In this document: one piece after another, positions 34,066 to 46,400 of the stretch | Layout of the letters: every line of letters starts with the position of its first letter | Position numbering within the stretch: the stretch's first letter is position 1 | Source: Isoetes taiwanensis | Lineage: Eukaryota > Streptophyta > Lycopodiopsida > Isoetales > Isoetaceae | Direction of reading: 5' to 3' | DNA length: 64,000 nucleotides | Assembly (NCBI GenBank): GCA_021234155.1 | Contig: JAJEKV010000033.1 | Location: forward strand, 156,442 to 220,441 | The notes under the pieces: generated by a model | Database searches by the model: none | What the model saw: only the letters and a program-made list of their open reading frames with translations | Told to the model about the DNA's origin: nothing | Translations under genes and position numbers: made by a program

Positions 34066-35940
34066 CAGCTAATTGTAATAATTGTATTATCAAGCCATTT
34101 AGGCCCCCAGGCCTCTCTGGCAAATATGTACAGTGTTAAGCGCTCATTTTAGAGCAGCACATGCATCAAAGTCTGACATAATATCAAATAACAGAATTAT
34201 ATCTTTTCTTTCCTTCCAAATGTCTTCTAGGTAGGAACTCAGTTTGTGAGCTGGCATACTCAAAAGTCTTTTCAGTGTAGAAGCATAAAACGTATGATGC
34301 ACATTCTATGAAAGCATGTTTTTCTGTTTCTATCTCCAATTCCAAACATATCTGTTATAACGTGGAGTATTATGCCATCTACCAGTTTCTATGTGAAGGG
34401 TATGTGACGATAGCCTCAATTGAGAGATAATCTGTCGGTTCTTCCTGCTAATATCTGTAAGAAGGTAGCTTTGTTCTTTATAATCTTGCATGTCATTGAT
34501 CTCTTCAAGGTAGAATTTTTTCTTAATGTCTCCATCAGTGTCAATTTGCCACATTTTCTTTAATACCATCTTCTCAACTTGCTTGTATACTTCCTTCAGT
34601 TTCATAGAATCCGGCCAAACACCATGTCCCAACCATCTACTTGCCCATTTCAGGATATCAAAGTACCATCCCTTTTCTCTTGATTGTTTCAATGCAAGGT
34701 GGAAAACGATCTGAGTCCATTGCTAAGACTCTATTAACATACGTTATTGTCCGGCATAAAGCATCCACTTCAAGAGGCAAAAAACCTGCTTCTGCCAAAA
34801 CCATACGGTAAGGGATTTGAATTTTAGCTCCAAATTCTTCCAATAAGAATCATTAATGCACTTTTTCAACCGCAACCCATCCTTTAATAGACAGACCCGA
34901 CCCCCAAATAGGACATCCATATAGCACAACCGGTTTCACCTGCACTCCATAAAGAAGCTTTCTCAATCGCCAATGCTCAAAATTATTAGATGTACATTGG
35001 TGGAACATGTTATATAAAGCTCTTAAACCTCCAGATGCACGTTTCTTGGCTGTTAGAGTCCACTTATAGTTGCTGGTCACTTCTATTCCCAGATATTTAT
35101 ATTCAGATACTTTCTGCAATGTTACTCCTCCAATGGGAAATTCTGTTTCATAATGTCTTCCAAGGACCAAGACTTTAGATTTAAGCACATTAATCTGAAA
35201 TTTTCTTTGTGTGCAAAAAGCATCTAATGCATCCAAGTGTTGTTGAAGTCCGCTAGCATTCCTGGATATAAGCACAATATCATCTGCAAACATCAACAAT
35301 TGAACCACATACCTCCCCAGGTGTGCTCCGACTCCACCTAATCTTGCAAACCAACTTTCAAGTTCATCAATAAGTAAACCAAAAAGTGTAGGTGAGCAAG
35401 GATAGTCCTGTTTCACCCCTATATTATTCTGAATTTGATCTGATCCTGTAAATGGAAAAGACAATTCAACAAGTACTTGTTTATAGAGGCAAGCAACTGC
35501 TTGTCTTAGTTCCGTAGGAACTTGTAGGTCATCCATCCTTGATGTAAGATCTTTCCTGTTTACCCTATCAAATGCTTTTGTCAAATCAATGAAAGCCAAA
35601 TACCTCTTATTACATGGTCCTTTTGCTTCTTCAGTCCAGTGTGGAGTGCTCTTTTCTAAACCCTGCCTGACTTACTGCTCTACTGTGGGAATCATCTGCC
35701 CAATGTGAGATCTTTTTCTCCAGCATTGATGCAAAAAGCTTTGTAAAAGAATTAGAAATCAAGATAGTTCTGTAATTTCTTACCTCATCTTTGTCTCCTG
35801 CTTTAAAGATCGGGATGACCCTATTCAAGCACCAGTCCTATGGAAAGCCACCTCGAAGGAGGCATTCATTGCAATGTACCTTTTGGCTCTTGTAGTATTA
35901 CCAAGATTATTGCTAATATCTACATGATTGGCTGCAGGTA
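34065..35940 (-). mobile_element. LINE 3' half (minus strand), inserted tail to tail with the previous one
   Basis: Reads from 35940 leftward: VIPIFKAGDKDEVRNYRTI, AFIDLTKAFDRVNRKDLTSR, GVKQDYPCSPTLFGLLIDEL, then LLMFADDIVLISRNASGLQQ with the catalytic FADD (near 35290), SEYKYLGIEVTSNYKWTL and VLYGCPIWGSGLSIKGW. The C-terminal QLRLSSHTLHIETGRW and TEKHAFIECASY zinc region follows, with its first Cys pair lost. The 3' UTR (cttgataatacaattattac) ends near 34070. A 248-residue stretch is still open, so it is younger than the plus-strand LINE that it probably landed in. 5' end truncated. Confidence 0.85.
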
Positions 35941-36022
35941 CGGGATTTTACTCTCATTGTCTCTTTTGCTACTTTGGTTGAATGGTCTACATGGATTTTG
36001 AAGCACACAACAAGAAAAGGGG

Positions 36023-36480
36023 CATTTAGCGACGCTATGACGCATCGCCCCGGACGCCTACGCCGACGCCCGACGCTGCCGGGCCCGTGACATCGCCAGA
36101 CGCCGCCGCGCAGACGATATGCGCACGGGCGATGCGACGTAAGCGACGCGACGCTAAGACGCCGCTGCATCGCCGCTAGACGCGATACACAGACGCCGCT
36201 ACAGACGCCGAGATGGCACGTGACGTGAAATATACACGCGGAATATACACGCGGAATATACACGCGGAACATCACCAAAATCCACGCTGCGTCGGTGAAA
36301 GCCACGCGGTATACGCCGTGATGCGACGCGGACACGATGGAACTAATATCGGTATATACACGCGGCATATACACGGGGAATATACACGGCAATATACACG
36401 CGCGTAAAGCCACGCGTAGACGCCGACAGCGACGCGACACGGAATATACACGGGAAAATTCAAAATCCGCAGAGGAAAAG
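36023..36480. repeat. CACTA subterminal repeat region with eight ATATACACG copies
   Basis: GC-rich block of GACGC/GCGTC words followed by eight copies of ATATACACG between about 36230 and 36452, mostly extended as AATATACACGCGG. Such clustered subterminal motifs are the binding sites of the TnpA-type protein in known CACTA elements (family knowledge). A long A-run (36529-36553) follows. Confidence 0.75.
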
Positions 36481-37099
36481 CCACGCGGCAAAAAAAAAAA
36501 AGACGGATACGTCGCGACGGCGTGTAGGAAAAAAAAAAAAAAAAAAAAAAAAATATTTATATAAAAATATAAATATAAAAATATTTTTAAATAATCACAA
36601 AAGTGTTTTTATATTCATATTTTTAAATAGTCACAAAATTATTTTATATTTATATTTTAAATAATCACAAAAGTGAATTGTATTTATATTTTAAATAATC
36701 ACAAAAGACTTCGTTAAGAGGAGTATCCACCCTTTTAGCCTAGAGCTACTCTCTCTCTCCGATTCGATTGGAGTAGTCATCCGAAAGTATCGTGAGTTAG
36801 AGAACGCCGAACCGGCCAAACGCAGACGCGGTTGCGATTGGATGGCTCTCCAAATGACGTTTGCGATCCCTCGCCAGCCCAGAGCCCCATGTCATGCTCT
36901 AGACCTTCATTCATATCCGCCACCGCTTCCTATAAAACCAAAAGAATATGGCGCTAATGTAGTTCATAGAATTATAATAATTTTCTACAACGCACGCATT
37001 CCCGCCAATTGGGAGAGTTCCCTCGTCAGATAACTGGATACAGATAAACAGCTCCCATAAAGTGGCTACTTGTACCCGCCGCTTGCTAGGGGCAAACCC

Positions 37100-38535
37100 G
37101 TATAGATATTCCTATGACAATATAACGAGTATTAGCTAGTGACATTTAAAGTTCTTATTAAAATTAATGTGAACTAATATAGCTCTTACGAATCTATAAT
37201 GAAACCCTTCCCGACCGCGGAGCCCAAATGAGACGCGGCTTTCAAGTGCTTTTAGTTGCTTTGTGTTGGTCCGAGCTCTATGTTTTTTTTTCCGATCCTT
37301 TGCACGCTCAATGCAACTGATTGCAAGGCACACAACATTATCACAAGTTAAAGTGAACGAATGACAAAAAAAATAAGAAATACCTTGATATCTTCCTTGT
37401 GGGAGATTAAGTGGTTTAGGGACTTTTGACCAATCGCCTCCTTCTTTTTCGCAAGTCCGCTTCAGCCCTTGACCACATTGTGCCTTTGACATACATCGAT
37501 AGATCAACGCCAATATCAAAATAATAAAACAAGACTATGACTAGGTCATGTACCTCCTTTTTCGTGATAAGCTCTCCATCATCGGCGTGAGCTTCTTCCA
37601 GCTTAAACGCTTTTGCTTTTTCTATCTCCGGGAAACTCGTTTCATTTTATTTTTGACGCTCTCTATTTCGCGTTGGTCATAAGCACCAGGCCACTCCCCC
37701 TATACCGCTGGGAGGCCATAAACGAGATATTATTTGTGACCCGCGTCCCTCGGTGTAGTATAAAAGACACTTCCCCTCATCATCCTTCTTAGGAAGAGCG
37801 CCCCCAAAGCATAAATGGTGGGTATATAAAAGCGTGTTTATGTCTACCGTCAATATACATATCCCGTCCGATTAAGAACCTTTTGAGCACTTTACAATGT
37901 ATTCTAAGTGAAGAGAATGAACAAAACAACAAATTTAGATGACAAAGTACTAATATTTAAGGTTGATATCTTAAATAATATGTTCACATAACTTACATCA
38001 AAAAATTATTATTAATATGATAGTCGGGTATATTCGGGGCCAATTCACCGCAGACTTACATGCGTCTAAAACAAAGCGAAATGGACGCTCTTCTTCGCTG
38101 ACACGGGGCGCCGTCGATCCTTCCCTCTCCAAGTCGCGAAATGACCATGTTCTTCGGATCCCGAACCCCTCGCGGATGATCGCCGCGATCTTGAACGTTA
38201 GAGTCCGTTGCTCCACTACTTCTTGACCGGGAAGTAATGAGAGAATGAGCATCTTTAACATGCCGCAAACCAAAGAAATGTTTGGTAATGTAGTGGATAT
38301 ATATTTACCTTGAAATCTTCCTCCAAGTTCCTTGCATTAGAAAAATCTGCTCCCGCCTCTTGCCTAGAACGGAGTCCATACTACGCCTAGCATTCTCAAT
38401 ATTCTCGCGAGAACGTGGAGGCCGATAATCAACACTATGTCGCTTGGGGAATAGGAGCGGAGGCTCAACTTAAACCGGCGTTGGTGTCAAAGAGGCAAAA
38501 TATGCCGCAATTTGGTCTCTCTCGGCGGGAGACAT
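37100..38535 (-). pseudogene. CACTA accessory gene relic, unrecognised
   Basis: Minus-strand coding pieces with splice-like junctions. 38535-38306: MSPAERDQIAAYFASLTPTP, one in-frame TAA, then LLFPKRHSVDYRPPRSRENI and ENARRSMDSVLGKRREQIF, ending at a GTAAAT donor. 38260-38058: two overlapping open frames, one ending ...EEERPFRFVLDA at a GTAAGT donor. 37500-37383: Lys/Arg-rich GTMWSRAEADLRKRRRRL or the alternative frame, ending at a GTATTT donor. The set looks like a multi-exon basic protein, possibly the second (TnpA-like) protein of the element. I do not recognise the family. Confidence 0.4.
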
Positions 38536-38619
38536 GTTTTGCGAGGAAGGCGGGGAGGAGGAGCCGCAGAAGCACAAATATCATGCAAAAACAATTCATT
38601 TATTTATTATTTTTATAAA

Positions 38620-39750
38620 AACTATCTTAATACCCAAACCCCGCCGTAGTAGTGATAGGTGGAGGTTGGCGTCTTAGAGGAACATCAAAGACGATTGCCC
38701 CCTACCTCGTGGAGTCCTCCTCCTATTTTCTCTAAACTCGCCCCTTTCCTCTACACAACAAATTAAAACTCCATGCATAAACTCACATACCTAATTAGAG
38801 GGTAAAGCGTATAATAAAAACTATATAAATACTTACCTTTCCTTGCTCATTCTCCCGTGACGATTGCGATTACCTCTATTCATCGCCGAAAAAGAGCACA
38901 CCTAGATCAAAAAGAAATTGTGAGAGAAACATTTGATAACCATGAATGATATTGGTTGCAATAATAGAATGATACTTACAAACCATAGAGATGAAAAATA
39001 GTATTTTTATGGTTCAAATGTGCCACTAATGAGCCCCTACAGACTTTATCAGCCTTGACCGCCTTGACCGGGCTTAGGGGGAGACGATAATGCCATGAAT
39101 ATTGCATCGTGCAGAAAGAGGGCCACAATGAGGAAAAACCGCTAAGAATTGAGCCTCCGCCATGACTATATATATTAATTTGAACATAACGAGAATTAGC
39201 GAGAGAAAAGCTTTGAACAAGTGTCTTTGAATAAATACCTAAATTTATATTCTTATCTTCTTATTTATATTAGAAAAGTATCTCGTGATATAGGTATGGG
39301 GTGCATATCGAACTCTAGGTTGCCATATTATCGCCATGTATCATGTCATACAATCAACCCTAAATTATCCCATCGCGGCATTTTTAGTGCCACATCATGA
39401 AACCCTACGCTATGCGTGTGGCACATCATCAAACCCTAGGTTGTGTCACGTCACACTTCCTATTGCCACATCATAGTAAGTGCCATGTCATCAAACCCTA
39501 GTTAGTGTGCAACATCATCAAACCCTAGATTGTGCCACATGGCATTTACAATCTAGGTTTGATGATGTAGCACACAAAACCTAGGGTTTGACGCCCTAGA
39601 GCGACACTTTATCTACAAGTTATGATTAATAATTTATTTACCATTAATAATAATTTTTTTGATTAATAAATTACTTTTTTCATTAGTAATTTTGACTAAA
39701 AAACATTTATTGGTTGCAACAAGCCTCAAATAGGAAGACAAAATTATATT
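38620..39750. other. Non-coding, short direct repeats
   Basis: AT-rich. Between 39340 and 39600 the phrase tcatcaaaccctag(g/t)t with a gtgccac... neighbour recurs about five times, including one inverted copy. No gene. Confidence 0.45.
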
Positions 39751-39752
39751 AA

Positions 39753-41300
39753 TCACTTCTTGCAAGCATTTAACAGTAGCTTAGCCATCTCAAGTGGATC
39801 ACCACACTTCATATGTCGCCTCTCTCTCTCACAACTATATCGTAAGAAAGCCCCGCCATTTTGAACACATCGACGGCGCGAGCAATAGATGGGCTTATCC
39901 ATGTGCACCAGCTCTCTATCCATCATCATTTGGACCTTCATATGTTGGATGATGTCCAATGTGCTAGAGTATCGGCCGGGTTGGGTTTATCTCAACACAC
40001 AACCCCATAAGCCGCATTGCCTGGACAAAATCAAGGAGCATCTCGTAAATGTAGCCCAGGGAATATATGTCAGATATCTCATGCCCCCATGATGCTTGGT
40101 CATCTGATGATGATGTAAAAACTCTCTTCTCCCACCAAGGATATCGCACCGTTCCATCTTGTAGTGTATAACGGCTCTTCAATTTGGGCATTCGCTCCTT
40201 GCAAAAAAAGAGGGTCGTGGTCCCAATCACCAATAGCCACCCACACATTTGTAAGCGAGTCATCAAAATGGAGTTTGACCCTTTTGCAATTGAGCTTTGT
40301 GTGTGTCCAACCCGGAGCGTGGATGGCATAGACTCCTTCGCAAGAGCCAGAGCTATTTAAGGACGCATTTATACACGAAGTCTCATTTTGGCTTTCCACT
40401 CCGACTTATCTTCATATCAGCCCTTCTTGGAGCACTATGCATTGCATTTGACCATCTCCTATAAGAAGAGAATTGGCTCGGAAGATGGTCAAGTAATTCT
40501 CGCAAAGGTTCCTCCATTCATGAATGGCGGGACTACCATTGGTCCCTCGTGGCTCATCTCCACAAAAGACCTCGGGGCAAGTCCAAGGGTGTGGCCAATG
40601 CTGGACTTGGGCTCTTGAAACGGATATACTTGTCACCAACAACCATGATGCAGCTCTATCTTGGCCTCTCCACATAATGCCAAGATAATAATCATCTTGA
40701 TTAAAGTACGGGGTTCCCAAGATCCGATTTGGTATATCCGGCGGTCTTGTTTACTACCAATGCACTTTACAACTCCAACAAAGATCCACAGAATGTTGCC
40801 AATAAATGCACATTTATATCATGAGCATGTAATGATAATCTAGCCCCTGCACCAATAGAGCTCCCACCATGGATAAGACTATCTAACTCCTTCACATGTT
40901 CATCATTGAGACTTTTTCATCGCCATCTTGTGATCTTTTAAGCGTCGACCTTTGCACTTCGCCACGAATTAGCCCATCGTCCCAATGTATGCCTCAAAGA
41001 TAGGGCTCATAAGTGGCACTTTATACTTAAGTAGCATCCTCAATTCTCGCTCAGGATTGCAAACCCAAGACTTTAAGTTCTTTCTCATCATATCTTCCAA
41101 CTCGGACTCATGCTCGCCACCTCCCCACATAATTCGGACCGACATTCTTTCTCAACCGATGCTACAAAATCTTAATTGATCATCGGTTTTACATATGTCG
41201 TTCGCCTGGTCTCAGGCGCATATGTGATTGATGAGGATGCTTCCAATTTCACTAAGCATCTCGGCCCCAATCGAGGCCATTTTATGCCTACAAACAAAAC
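39753..41300 (-). pseudogene. Degenerate multi-exon gene of the CACTA unit, unrecognised
   Basis: A splice-like acceptor (TTTGTTTGTAG at about 41298) opens MASIGAEMLSEIGSILIN, followed in shifting frames by SELEDMMRKNLKSWVCNPER, MSPIFEAYIG, FVAKCKGRRLKDHKMAMKK, ELDSLIHGGSSIGAGARLSL, YLGIMWRGQDRAASWLL, VKLHFDDSLTNVWVAIGDWD and a C-terminal CERERRHMKCGDPLEMAKLL ending at 39753. Composition and ordered blocks show real coding ancestry, but it is broken by stops and frameshifts. It is not clearly the TNP2 transposase found at 54.6-57.7 kb. It may be a captured host gene. Confidence 0.4.
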
Positions 41301-41379
41301 AAAATAATGAATACAAAAGCCAAGCATGCACAAAGTAAATGCAACATAATACGACAATATCAAACATGTATGCACTATA

Positions 41380-41930
41380 TAATCATTACTTATAACACTC
41401 TATGGCGACTAATACCTTATCCGACCCTCAGCCCCCAAAAGCAAGAAAAAAGAAGAAGAAACAAGAAGAACTAAATAGGTTAGATTAGGGTATTCGGACC
41501 CACTCACAATTTACATTCTGGATACTAGTTAATTAGTTAGCAGATAGTCCCAAAATTTAGTTAACTTTTTTAACCAAAAACACTACCTAAACTTATCTTC
41601 GCACCTTGTTCGGATTAGTTAGCAAAATTAACTAAAAATTAACTAAATTAGAAATTAGCACTATAGAGGTCACTTTAAGTTTAGTTAATTGTACATATAA
41701 TTTTTTATGCCTTTGACTAACTTAACTAGACATGTTCGAAATAATTTAGTTAATTAGTTGCTATTTTTACCAACGCTTTTAGTGTGAATTAGTACTACAT
41801 TAAGTTAGCCTAACCTATTTTTTTTTTTTTTTAACTAGCACGGGTGTGAAGGGAATCATCCGCCATCGTTAACTTAACCTAGCCCTAGCTACCTCTAGCT
41901 AAAATCGACAATAAACGTGGAACTAAGGCT
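41380..41930. other. Non-coding A/T-rich stretch
   Basis: Repeated ttagttaa/ttaactaa words (41530-41830). No gene seen. Confidence 0.4.
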
Positions 41931-41938
41931 CGAACACT

Positions 41939-42325
41939 GGTCCTCCCCACTCGCCAAGTGGAGCCTACCATGTCCTGCCGTAGCCACATCTACCTAAGAA
42001 TGAGAAGAAAGTGGACTTGGACCCTCGACACCTAGTCCTCTCCCACGCAAGGTGGAGCCGACCGCGTGCTTGAACAAGCCACTACAATTTTATTTTTAAA
42101 CCCTAAAAAATAATAAGTGGAACTGAAGTGGACTTGAACCCGGTGCGTGGTCCTCTCCACTCTAGGTGGAGCCGACCAGGTGCCATTTGAACAAGCCATT
42201 TTCACTCATTAACCTAGGAAACATTTATGATTGTAGTGAAAGTGGACTTCAACCCGGGTACATGGTCCTCCCCACTCTAGGTGGAGCCGACCCGTGCCCT
42301 TGAACAAACCACTCCATCAATTTTT
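41939..42325 (-). repeat. Four ~95-115-bp tandem units with tRNA-like B box
   Basis: Core ggtcct(c/t)NccactcNaggtggagccgacc begins at about 41939, 42034, 42149 and 42264. On the minus strand the units read GGTCGGCTCCACC...AGGACCA...GGGTTCAAGTCCAC. That gives an A-box-like start and a B-box-like end, as in a tRNA or SINE head. The same family recurs at 59600-59845. Confidence 0.7.
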
Positions 42326-42439
42326 TAACCTACTTAAAACTATAAAAATAAAATGCAAGTGCGATCAACTACTTACCAAAATAAGGACGCTTACAAGATC
42401 CTAAGGGTCCAAATCGTAATAGAAAGCTGCAAATGTATA

Positions 42440-43178
42440 ACAAAGCATTAGAAGAATAAGAACAAAGAAGAAAAACATCAAGAAGAAATAAGGATAGAAT
42501 AGAGAAGAAATAAGAGAAGAAACAAGAAAGAATGAAGAAAAATAAGAGGAAATAAGAGAAGGGAAGGGAATAGAATGGAAGGAAGAAATAAGGGAAGGAA
42601 AGAAAAAGGATCGAATGGAAAGTGAGGAAGAAATGAAGAATAAGAAACAAATGAAGAATGAAGAAATGAAATTAAAAAAGAATGAAGAATAAGAAATGAA
42701 AAAAATGAAAGAATAAGGAAGGGAAGAGAAGAAAGAAAATGAGGGAAGGGAGGGAAAAGAATGAGGAATGAGAAAGCATGAGAAAGAATGGAAATGAGAA
42801 ACAAAATGAGAAAGCATGAGAAAGAAATGAGAAAGAAATGAGAAAGCATGAGAAAGAAATGAGAAAAGCAAGAAATGAGAAAGAATGAGGAAGAATGAGA
42901 AAGAGTGAGGAATAAAGAATGAGAAAGCATGAGGAAGAAAGAAATGAGAGAAAGAATGAGGAAGAAAGAATGAGAAAGAAGAAATATGGGAAGAAAGAAT
43001 GAGGAAAGAATGAAGCATGGAAGAAGGAGGAAGAAATGAAGCATGAGGAAGAATGAGGAAGAAATGAAGCATGAGAAAGAAAAGAAAGGAGGAAGAATGA
43101 ACGAGGCATGGAAGAATGGGAAGAAAAAAAAAATCAAGAACAAAGAAGAAGAGGAAGGAAAGGAAACCAAAAGAGGAA
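42440..43178 (+). repeat. Purine-rich low-complexity tract
   Basis: About 740 bp almost free of C and poor in T on the plus strand, built from words such as gaggaagaatgagaaag and gaagcatgag in irregular tandem order. Long open frames on the minus strand here (Phe/Ser/Leu-rich) are only a result of composition. Confidence 0.9.
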
Positions 43179-43339
43179 GGTTGGGCATGCACCATTCAAT
43201 CCAAAACCTATTCAATCTAAAAAACATGATATACTAACCTTTAGAATAGTTGCTTGCGGTGTAGATCGTAATAAGGCCAAGGATCGCCCAAGAACCTCAA
43301 GAAGTAGGGCAAAAGAAGTTCCGAAAAGCCGGCCGCGCC

Positions 43340-43470
43340 GTTTCAAAATATTACGAGTAGCCAATATGCGTCCACGCCGCATCTGACGTTATTTCAAATG
43401 CCGCGACGCCGACGCCCCCCGCCGACGTATTTTGTTATAGCGGCGCTATTGTTTTTGCATCTTTTTTTTA
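43340..43470. other. Internal copy of the CACTA right subterminal end
   Basis: GACGC-rich block ending gacgtattttgttatagcgg then cgctattg (to 43452). A near-copy in the same orientation lies at 53887-53916 (gacgtatttggtcttatagc, ggcgatgg), directly before the true right end. The satellite lies exactly between these two copies. Confidence 0.65.
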
Positions 43471-43479
43471 ATGTGAAGC

Positions 43480-46400
43480 TCATTAAAGTTTGTCCCTAGG
43501 CTTATTTGAACAGTCCCCCGAGGCCGGATCCTTGAACGGAGGATTCAACCCGGCCGGATATATAGGGGAACCGAAGCTTCGGAGGGTGTTCATTAGCATA
43601 CAGCCCCCTGTGGGTGCCGTGCGGGTCAAAGTTGCCTCGAGAACATTTTTTGGGGTCCGCCTCCTGGGGACGGACTCTCCCCTACTTGAGGTGGCCATTC
43701 AAAGTCGCCTTTGTTTGACTTGGGAAGGGTGCTACCATGCTTGCCCAACAACGGGCTGCCGGACCGCTCTAACCCCAACGCTTTGGTTCGACCTTATCCG
43801 AAAATTTTGGAAATTTTCCTCAGATCTTTGGTGATGACCATGGAAGCCAGTGACCAAAACCATAATTTAATTCCATGCCATGCATTAACTATGAATTTAT
43901 AAACCATAAATGCAATAAAATGCATAACTAAAAGAGTGTGCATCGAAAAAGGCGAAGTCTTTGACCGGGGGGCAACAAGGCGGTATGACACATTAAAAAA
44001 TTTTTCACTTGGAAACTATGAAGCAATCTTTCATCAAGGTACAATTGTTTTCGAAAAAAACCGGAGTTCATTACAAGTTAGTTATGCCATCCATGTCAAA
44101 TAGCTTTAGGGAGCGAGAAAAACCAAAACAAAACCCTTCTAGAATGGTCTTTTACGCAAGTCACCGGGTTTACGCCCAATGCAATCTTAGACCAAGTATA
44201 ACGCCCAAATGGTGCCAAAGTCAACCCCAAGTACAACGATCCCACAAACTCCATTCCTTTGACCTTAGCTAACCCTTTGACCTAGACCTTCTCCGAAAAT
44301 TTCAAAATTGGGCCGTGTCTTGGAGATGGGTTAGGAATCCAGCTGGCAAAAAAATCAGAATTTATTTTAAAATTTTAAATGCATTAATTGCGAATTTATG
44401 AATGTCTTGCCATCGCAAAAGCGCCCCTGACTTCTACTTGCCACATCGGGAGGAGGACAGGCCCCAAACTCCGCTCCGTCGGTTCCCCTTGCTCCGTATT
44501 CTGCGCTGCGGCTTCTCTCGCCAGTCCCAAGTGCAGCAGACCAAGTCACCGCCCCCAAAACGCCAAACCCTTCTAGAACCTCGGCAACCCACGGGGTTTA
44601 CGTTTTGGAGGCCCTCTCCCTGTCCGGTTAGGGACCTTGCTCGTGACTTGACGATGGAGTGGGGGTGTTGAAGCACGGACCCTAAAATCCCCCCCTAAGC
44701 CGCTTTTGCCCCACTTTTCCTCTCCCCAAGGCCACGGGGCCCGGGCGCACTAACCTCCCCTCTCCCGAAAATGAGCTCTCGTTTGACTCAATAGCCAATG
44801 GACTTTTCAACGCCGACGGCGTTGCCACAGGGGACCAAGTTCCGTGGGCAAAAATAAGACCACCCGACCTCAAGAATGCCAAAGTAGCTCACTTCCATCA
44901 CACTTTCGTAGTCAATTGGACTAGGATGTGGATCGCGGGGATCTTGTCGTGGAGGCGTGAGTGTTTCTTTCTTTTGCAAAACCCGACCTTGTAACTTGCT
45001 CCCTAGGGTAATTTAAGCCATTCGGGACGATTTGGCAGGTGGTCGATTTGCCATTCCGAGCCTCCCGGTGCCCGCGACAAGACAACTGCCCGGTTTCTAC
45101 AAGGTGGACCTCCTCGGGGCCCCGGTTTGACAAGTTCTCCGGACCCGATCTGGAATCTTTTGGGCCTTCCCCCAAGAGGGGCCCCGAATGGAGGATCAAG
45201 TTAATTGGTCCATGATAGGGGAACTCTCGGGAGGGAGTGGTCATTATGCGTCTGCGACCCAGGGGCCGCTGTGCGGGAAGGGCTGCCTCGGGGAACGTTT
45301 TGGATCCCGCCTCTTGGGGTCCGGACTCTCCCCTCTTGTGAGGGATCCCCGCAAGGTCACGGCCTCGTTTGACTTGGGGAAGGGTGCCAGCTCGGTTGCC
45401 CTACAGCGGGCTGCCCGACCGTTCTAATGCTAACCCTTTGACCTAGACCTTCTCCGAAAATTTCGAAAATTGGGCTGTGTCTTTGGAAATGGGTTAGGAA
45501 TCCAGTGGCAAAAATCGGAATTTATTTTAAGTACAATGCATTAATTGCGAATTTATGAATGTCTTGCTTGCAAAAGCCCCCGACTTCTACTTGCCACATC
45601 GGGGGAGGACAGGCCCAAACTCCGCTCCGTCCAGTTCCCCTTGCTCCGTATTCTCGGCTGCGGCTTCTCGGCGAGGTCCCAAGTGCAGCAGACCAAGTCA
45701 CCGGCCCCAAAAGCGCCAAACCCTTCTAGAACGGCAACCCCACCGGGTTTTACGTTTTGGAGGCCCTCTCCTTGTCAGTTGTGTGGGACCTTGCGTAGAG
45801 TGACTTGGCGTGGAGTGGGGGTGTTGGCCTTGAGCCCGCGGACCCTAAAATCCCGGGAAGCTGCTTGCCCCAATTTCCCTCTCCCAAGGCCACAGGGGCC
45901 GGGCCCGGGCCCTCCCCTCTCAGGAATGCGATTTGACTCTTCCAATGGACTCGAGAGCGTCGGCGTTGCCACAGGGACCAAGTTCCCGGCGGAAGACCAC
46001 CGACCTCAAAGCGCCAAAGTAGCTCACTTCCATCACACTCGTAGTCAATTGGCCTAGGATGTGGATCGCGGGATCTTGTCGTGGAGGGCGTGAGTGTTTC
46101 TTTCTTTTGCAAAACCCGACCTTGTAACTTGCTCCCTAGGGTAATTTTCGCCATTCGGACGATTTGGCGGTGTCGATTTGCCATTCCGAGCCTCCCCGTG
46201 CCCGAACGACAAGACACTGCGGTTTCTACAAGGCCGACCTCCCGGGGCGCCCCTTGGTTTGACAAGTTCTCCCGGACCCGATCTGGAATCTTTTGGGCCT
46301 TCCCAGAAGAGGGCCCCCTGAGCGGAGGATCCAACGGTGGATAGGGGAACAGGGCTCCGGAGGGTGGTCATTAGCGTCAGCCCCCGGGGGCGCTGCCAGG

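Noticed and set aside
35913-36491. 192-codon minus-strand frame in the GC-rich CACTA end
   Set aside because: Arg/Val/Tyr repeats come from the ATATACACG and GACGC words. It is not a gene.
40500-41000. Exosome RRP4-like protein on the minus strand
   Set aside because: A short ATFCG-type stretch resembled RRP4, but the surrounding motifs did not follow.
42401-43195. 264- and 249-codon Phe/Ser/Leu-rich minus-strand frames
   Set aside because: They are the reverse strand of a purine-only tract. Composition alone keeps them open.
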